A stretch of 64,000 nt of DNA from Pseudomonas mandelii (GTDB lineage: Bacteria; Pseudomonadota; Gammaproteobacteria; Pseudomonadales; Pseudomonadaceae): contig NZ_JAMYDU010000006.1 in NCBI RefSeq assembly GCF_024138395.1, positions 62,001 to 126,000 on the forward strand. Direction: 5' to 3'. The translations under genes and the position numbers were made by a program. Of the stretch, positions 59,926 through 64,000 are shown piece after piece; the stretch's first letter is position 1; each line of letters begins with the position of its first letter. The notes below the pieces were generated by a model. That model had not been told where the DNA came from. It saw nothing but the letters and a program-made list of their open reading frames with translations, and did not search any database.

Positions 59926-62418
59926 ATGGCAGTGATCAACGGAACAAATGATGTCGATATGCTGGGTGGCTATGGTCAGGGTGGCGGTGACGAAATGTAT
60001 GGTTTCGGAGCGGATGATGTCCTGATCGGCGGGCCAGGGGCGGACATGATCGATGGGGGGGATGGGATCGATACGGTGGATTACTCCATCTCCGACGCAC
60101 CCGTGCGCATCGAACTTCATAACGGTGTCGGTATCGGTTTCGGTGGCTATGCCGAGGGCGACACGCTGATCAATGTGGAAAAGATCATTGGTTCCGGCGG
60201 GGATGATACGTTCATCAGCAACTCTGCCGGCATCACCCTGGAAGGGGGCTACGGCAGCGATGTCTATATCCTCAGCAATAGCGATGTGCAAATTATCGAG
60301 CCTGAAGGTGGCGAGATCGATGAAGTGCGCACCACCGCACAGTCCATGAGCCTGGCCCAAAACATTGAAAAACTGACTTATATCGGTACGGATGATTTCA
60401 CCGGTCACGGCAATGCGGGATGGAACATCGTTGCCGGAGGATCGGGGAACGACCTGTTACTGGGTGGCGAGGGTGATGATCAACTGATCGGCGGTGCGGG
60501 TAACGATGTGCTGCTGGGCGGCGCTGGCGCTGATCAACTGATCGGTGGCGATGGGGTGGACACCGTCAGCTATGCCGACAGTCCAGAGGGCGTTTTTATC
60601 GACCTTAAGGATGGCAGGAACACAGGCTTCGCCGAGGGTGATACTTACGCCGACATCGAAGGCATCCGCGGCTCGAACGTTGGCGACCGTTTCAGCAGTA
60701 ACGAAGCGGTGATCGCCTTTGATGGCGGGGACGGTTTCGATATTGTGGACTACTCCGGTTCTTTTGAACCCGTCAACATTGATATCCGCGAGGGGAGCAG
60801 TGTCCTCAAGGGGGGTGATGCCGAGGGCGACACCCTGACGAATGTGGAACAGATCATTGGTACAGGCCAGGCCGATACCTTCAGCAGTGCCATTGGCGGT
60901 ATCAACTTCGAAGGCAACGGAGGCGACGATATCTACATTATCTCTGCCCCTGGGGTGAAGATTATCGAGCAAGAGAATGGCGGTACCGATGAGCTCTATA
61001 CCAGCTGGTCGGTGATGACGATGGACCCGTTCATCGAGCGCATGACCTATACCGGCACAGGCGACTTCACGGGTTTTGGCAATGACAGTGACAACATGAT
61101 CTTTGGCGGCGCGGGCAATGACTTGTTGTTTGGTGGTGCTGGCTGGGACTACTTCAACGGCGGTGACGGTGTGGATGTGGTCAGTTACGGCGACAGCCGC
61201 GTCGCGGTCACCCTCAATTGGGTGACGGGGGAGCACTCGGGAATCGCCGAGCGCGATTACTACGAGAATGTTGAAATGATACGCGGGAGCGACTTCAACG
61301 ACATTTTTTACAGTGTTGGTCATGCAGGGATGATCCCGCTGGACGGCGCTGGAGGTCAGGATCTGGTCAGCTATAAGGACTGGATCATGGGTGTGGAGCT
61401 CGATTTGAAGGGCGAGGTCAATCCTTGGGGGCCTTCAGCCTCCAGTTTCACCGGGATCGAGCTGTTCGAGGGCAGCGCATTTCGCGACATCCTGTCGGGA
61501 TCTGATTCCGATGATGTGTTCGTCGGTGGCGCAGGCAGCGATCTGATCGATGGCCGGGATGGACAGGACAGTGCCTGGTACCTCACCAGTGCTGAAGCGG
61601 TCGAGGTCAACCTCCAGACGGGTATTAACCTTGGCGGTGATGCGCAAGACGACGTTCTGACCAGCATCGAGCGCGTGATGGGCAGCCATTTCAATGACAC
61701 CTTGATAGGCGACGCGGCCGATAATTACCTGGAAGGCGGTCAGGGCAGCGATGTCATTTATGGTGGCGACGGCGCCGATTATATCAATGGGGGGCTGGTG
61801 TCGAAGATCGGGCCCTTCACTCTTGACGGGGTTGCCACCGGTTTGCAGGCAGATACGTTGTATGGCGGTGATGGCGACGATGTCATAGTCAGCGCCGCCG
61901 ACGACTTGGGATCACGGGCTTTTGGCGAGGCAGGCAACGATAAAATCTCTGTTGTCGGCGGCGCTGCCGATGGTGGGGAGGGCAACGATGTATTGACCGG
62001 CACCGGCTTCAACTATTCATTGTTCGGTGGCGCCGACAACGACCGGCTGATTCTGAACCTCATCAGTGAGTCAGGCGGCAGCGCCCAGAGCTCTGGAGGT
62101 TTCGCCAATGGCGGCGAGGGTGACGACATGTACGTGGTCAACACCAAGGGATTGGTGACCATTCAGGACAATGGCACGAGCCTGAACGACACGCTTGTAT
62201 TGACCTTGATCGATAATATCGCCCAATTGAATGTCACGCGTGTCGGCAATGACGCCTATCTCCGCGGCTCGGGCGATAGCTGGGCAGAAACGCCCGATAG
62301 CGGTGTGAAGCTCAAGGACTGGTATGCCGGTTTCAACACGCTCGAACATATCCAGACCGCTGACGGCCAAATCATGAACTTGCCCACCAGCGGTGATGCC
62401 TTCGCCATGTTTGGTTGA
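59926..62418 (+). CDS. RTX-repeat (hemolysin-type calcium-binding) protein, repeats only
   Basis: An 830-residue acidic protein made almost wholly of GGxGxDxLxG-type nonapeptides, for example [20 protein letters not shown] at about 171-190, plus VDYS/SYxDS-type strands between repeat blocks. No catalytic domain and no N-terminal signal were found. The hydrophobic end SGDAFAMFG fits a C-terminal type I secretion signal. It would fold on binding Ca2+ outside the cell. Residues 42-185 and 265-407 are diverged copies of one module. A consensus-like aaggaagg precedes the ATG. It lies between a glycosyltransferase and CDP-sugar genes; no type I exporter is adjacent. Confidence 0.88.
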   Translation: MAVINGTNDVDMLGGYGQGGGDEMYGFGADDVLIGGPGADMIDGGDGIDTVDYSISDAPVRIELHNGVGIGFGGYAEGDTLINVEKIIGSGGDDTFISNSAGITLEGGYGSDVYILSNSDVQIIEPEGGEIDEVRTTAQSMSLAQNIEKLTYIGTDDFTGHGNAGWNIVAGGSGNDLLLGGEGDDQLIGGAGNDVLLGGAGADQLIGGDGVDTVSYADSPEGVFIDLKDGRNTGFAEGDTYADIEGIRGSNVGDRFSSNEAVIAFDGGDGFDIVDYSGSFEPVNIDIREGSSVLKGGDAEGDTLTNVEQIIGTGQADTFSSAIGGINFEGNGGDDIYIISAPGVKIIEQENGGTDELYTSWSVMTMDPFIERMTYTGTGDFTGFGNDSDNMIFGGAGNDLLFGGAGWDYFNGGDGVDVVSYGDSRVAVTLNWVTGEHSGIAERDYYENVEMIRGSDFNDIFYSVGHAGMIPLDGAGGQDLVSYKDWIMGVELDLKGEVNPWGPSASSFTGIELFEGSAFRDILSGSDSDDVFVGGAGSDLIDGRDGQDSAWYLTSAEAVEVNLQTGINLGGDAQDDVLTSIERVMGSHFNDTLIGDAADNYLEGGQGSDVIYGGDGADYINGGLVSKIGPFTLDGVATGLQADTLYGGDGDDVIVSAADDLGSRAFGEAGNDKISVVGGAADGGEGNDVLTGTGFNYSLFGGADNDRLILNLISESGGSAQSSGGFANGGEGDDMYVVNTKGLVTIQDNGTSLNDTLVLTLIDNIAQLNVTRVGNDAYLRGSGDSWAETPDSGVKLKDWYAGFNTLEHIQTADGQIMNLPTSGDAFAMFG

Positions 62419-62431
62419 TGCTGTGGATCTG

Positions 62432-62462
62432 ATGCCAGCAACCCCAACAGAGTTGCTGGCAT
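62432..62462 (+). other. Perfect 11-base hairpin after the RTX gene
   Basis: Arms atgccagcaac and gttgctggcat around a 9-base loop, 14 bases past the RTX stop. No T run follows; a true terminator comes next at 62477. Confidence 0.7.
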
Positions 62463-62476
62463 GGCACCGCTGCTTT

Positions 62477-62519
62477 GGGGATGAATCCTGATCCACATGA
62501 TCCGGGTTCATCCCCTTTT
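62477..62519 (+). terminator. Rho-independent terminator between RTX gene and rfbF
   Basis: Stem ggggatgaatcc (62477-62488) with gggttcatcccc (62504-62515), one G-U pair, followed by TTTT. The rest of the 306-base gap to rfbF shows no gene and no recognised promoter. Confidence 0.85.
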
Positions 62520-62724
62520 CATATCTGCTTTGTACTCGTTCAGCCGTCCCATACCGGTCTCATGGAGCTGGCGCGTTTCCTGCAAGCCCCCCTCATATCG
62601 CCATAAAACGAGCACTTGCGGTCATTCCCCAGGCGCCCGATACACGGCAAAAGGTTTTAGCCAGAAGGCCCGCAGGAGCTTGATACAGCTTGGCTGAGCC
62701 CTGTGAAGAACAAGAGGGGAGACG

Positions 62725-63498
62725 ATGAAGGCAGTTATTTTGGCGGGTGGCCTGGGCACGCGCATCAGCGAGGAGTCGCACCTCAAACCCAAGCCGATGA
62801 TCGAGATCGGCGGCAAGCCAATTCTCTGGCACATCATGAAGCAGTACTCCGCTCACGGGATTCATGACTTCGTGATTTGCCTGGGCTACAAGGGCTACGC
62901 GATCAAAGACTTCTTCGCCAACTACTTCCTGCACACCTCTGACGTCACTTTCGACATGTGCAACAACCGCATGGACGTTCACCAGAACTACAGCGAACCA
63001 TGGCGCGTCACGCTGGTCGATACCGGCGATGACACCATGACCGGAGGCCGCTTGCGTCGCGCTGCCCGTTACCTGGATGGCGAGCAGGCGTTCTGCTTTA
63101 CCTATGGCGACGGTGTTTCGGACCTCAATATCGGTGCCCTTGTGGACTTTCACCTGGCCCACGGCAAGCTCGCTACCGTGACGGCGGTGCAGCCGCCGGG
63201 ACGTTATGGCGCGCTGGAACGTGATGGTGACAAGGTATTGGGTTTCACAGAAAAACCCCGCGGCGATGGCGGCTGGATCAACGGCGGCTTCTTCGTATTG
63301 TCGCCCAAGGTCTTGCCCTACATCGCGGACGATCAAACCTCTTGGGAAGCCGAACCTCTGGCGGCGTTGGCCACAGATGATCAGTTGCAGGCTTTCCAGC
63401 ATGACGGTTTCTGGCATCCGATGGACACCCTGCGTGACAAGAACCACCTCGAAGCGTTGTGGCTGAGCGGGGAGGCCCCATGGAAGCAATGGGACTGA
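62725..63498 (+). CDS. rfbF: Glucose-1-phosphate cytidylyltransferase RfbF
   Basis: A 257-residue nucleotidyltransferase making CDP-glucose from CTP and glucose-1-phosphate, first step to CDP-3,6-dideoxyhexoses. The N-terminal [20 protein letters not shown] and [16 protein letters not shown] are the nucleotide and sugar-phosphate loops. [18 protein letters not shown] carries the catalytic aspartate. It follows a terminator and has GAGGGGAG before the ATG, so it probably starts a new transcript with rfbG. Its end overlaps the rfbG start. Confidence 0.96.
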   Translation: MKAVILAGGLGTRISEESHLKPKPMIEIGGKPILWHIMKQYSAHGIHDFVICLGYKGYAIKDFFANYFLHTSDVTFDMCNNRMDVHQNYSEPWRVTLVDTGDDTMTGGRLRRAARYLDGEQAFCFTYGDGVSDLNIGALVDFHLAHGKLATVTAVQPPGRYGALERDGDKVLGFTEKPRGDGGWINGGFFVLSPKVLPYIADDQTSWEAEPLAALATDDQLQAFQHDGFWHPMDTLRDKNHLEALWLSGEAPWKQWD

Positions 63499-64000
63499 GC
63501 CCGGAATTCTGGCGCGGCAAACGGGTTCTGCTCACCGGCCATACCGGTTTCAAGGGCAGCTGGCTGACGTTGTGGTTGCAAAGCCTCGGTGCCGAGGTCA
63601 GCGGGTTTTCGCTCGATCCGTCGACCAAACCGAGCCTGTTCGAGCTGGCCCGGGTGCGCGAGGGCATCAACGATCAGCGCGGTGACCTGCGTGATCTCGG
63701 TGCCTTGTTGGAATTGATCGCTGAAACCCAGCCGGAAATCGTCCTGCACCTGGCGGCTCAGCCGCTGGTGCGCGAAGGTTATCGCGATCCGCTCGGCACC
63801 TATTCCAGCAACGTCATGGGCACCCTCAACCTGCTCGAAGCGATCCGTCAGGTCGGCGGCGTGCGCGCCTGCGTGCTGGTGACCACCGACAAAGTCTATG
63901 CCAACAAGGAATGGCTGTGGCCATACCGCGAAGACGAAGCCCTCGGCGGTCACGACCCTTACAGCAGCAGCAAGGCTTGCTGCGAATTGCTGGCGCAGTC
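63480..64000 (+). CDS. rfbG: CDP-glucose 4,6-dehydratase RfbG (3' end cut by window edge)
   Basis: The first 173 codons of a short-chain dehydrogenase-fold enzyme that converts CDP-glucose to CDP-4-keto-6-deoxyglucose. [20 protein letters not shown] is the NAD-binding loop. [28 protein letters not shown] and the catalytic tyrosine-lysine region [16 protein letters not shown] are visible. GGAGG lies four bases before the ATG at 63480; an ATG at 63489 is the alternative. It overlaps rfbF by 19 bases. The rest is outside the window. Confidence 0.95.
   Translation, partial: MEAMGLSPEFWRGKRVLLTGHTGFKGSWLTLWLQSLGAEVSGFSLDPSTKPSLFELARVREGINDQRGDLRDLGALLELIAETQPEIVLHLAAQPLVREGYRDPLGTYSSNVMGTLNLLEAIRQVGGVRACVLVTTDKVYANKEWLWPYREDEALGGHDPYSSSKACCELLAQ

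Noticed and set aside
59926..62418. RTX protein as the missing LapA-like adhesin substrate of LapG
   Set aside because: It is too short, lacks the N-terminal retention module with a T/P-AAG cleavage site and lacks large adhesin repeats; it is also 47 kb from lapG.

Overview
The window is chromosomal DNA of a fluorescent-group Pseudomonas. It is GC-rich and densely packed. Families and gene order match Pseudomonas neighbourhoods (gpsA/sixA, recQ–MarR–FimV-like, trkH–cpx–yciB–scpAB–rluB, phhR/phhABC, flgFGHIJKL). The intergenic gaps carry many REP-type palindromic repeats typical of the P. fluorescens group. No rRNA, tRNA, insertion sequence, prophage or CRISPR array was seen.

Layout. 1-10064: truncated TonB-dependent receptor, then gpsA, a DUF4389 protein and sixA, then an acyl-CoA synthetase with a hotdog thioesterase, two alpha/beta hydrolases, a GST, a DUF4892 protein and an AI-2E-family exporter. 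10139-14022 (minus): the c-di-GMP receptor/protease pair lapD-lapG, a YbaN-like membrane protein and a UPF0149 protein. 14446-21427: recQ, a MarR regulator behind a palindrome, a FimV-like inner-membrane protein, a SelW-like redox protein, an EamA transporter and an AraC regulator. 21481-26838: a PlcP-like metallophosphoesterase behind a three-unit PHO box, an HD-domain protein with a DUF962/Mpo1-like partner, an OruR-like regulator overlapping trkH tail to tail, and a nitroreductase. 26936-30406 (minus): a Cpx-like envelope-stress system (sensor, CpxP/Spy-like protein, regulator, small membrane protein). 30517-36429: yciI-yciB facing yciV-yciO-scpA-scpB, then rluB.

36639-38712 is the least explained stretch: a 45-residue peptide gene with a strong ribosome binding site, a hairpin, and an M29/NicX-like metalloenzyme, with an AT-rich divergent control region. 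On the other strand lie a 48-codon ORF and a 20-codon Trp-containing candidate leader peptide ahead of an aromatic amino acid permease. 40382-45224: arfB, an MFS transporter, two tiny genes and phhABC (phenylalanine to tyrosine and onward transamination), divergent from phhR (45618-47177).

47544-55955 is the flagellar operon flgFGHIJKL (rod, rings, hook-associated proteins) behind a clear sigma-54 promoter. It leads into an apparent flagellar glycosylation/surface region: a 1190-residue multi-module glycosyltransferase, an 830-residue RTX-type protein made only of calcium-binding repeats, and rfbF-rfbG for CDP-deoxyhexose synthesis (rfbG runs off the window).

The items most worth following are the peptide/M29-like cassette, the Trp-containing leader ahead of aroP, the PHO-box-controlled PlcP candidate, and the RTX protein inside the glycosylation region. 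All functional calls come from reading the sequence and family knowledge; no database search was run.
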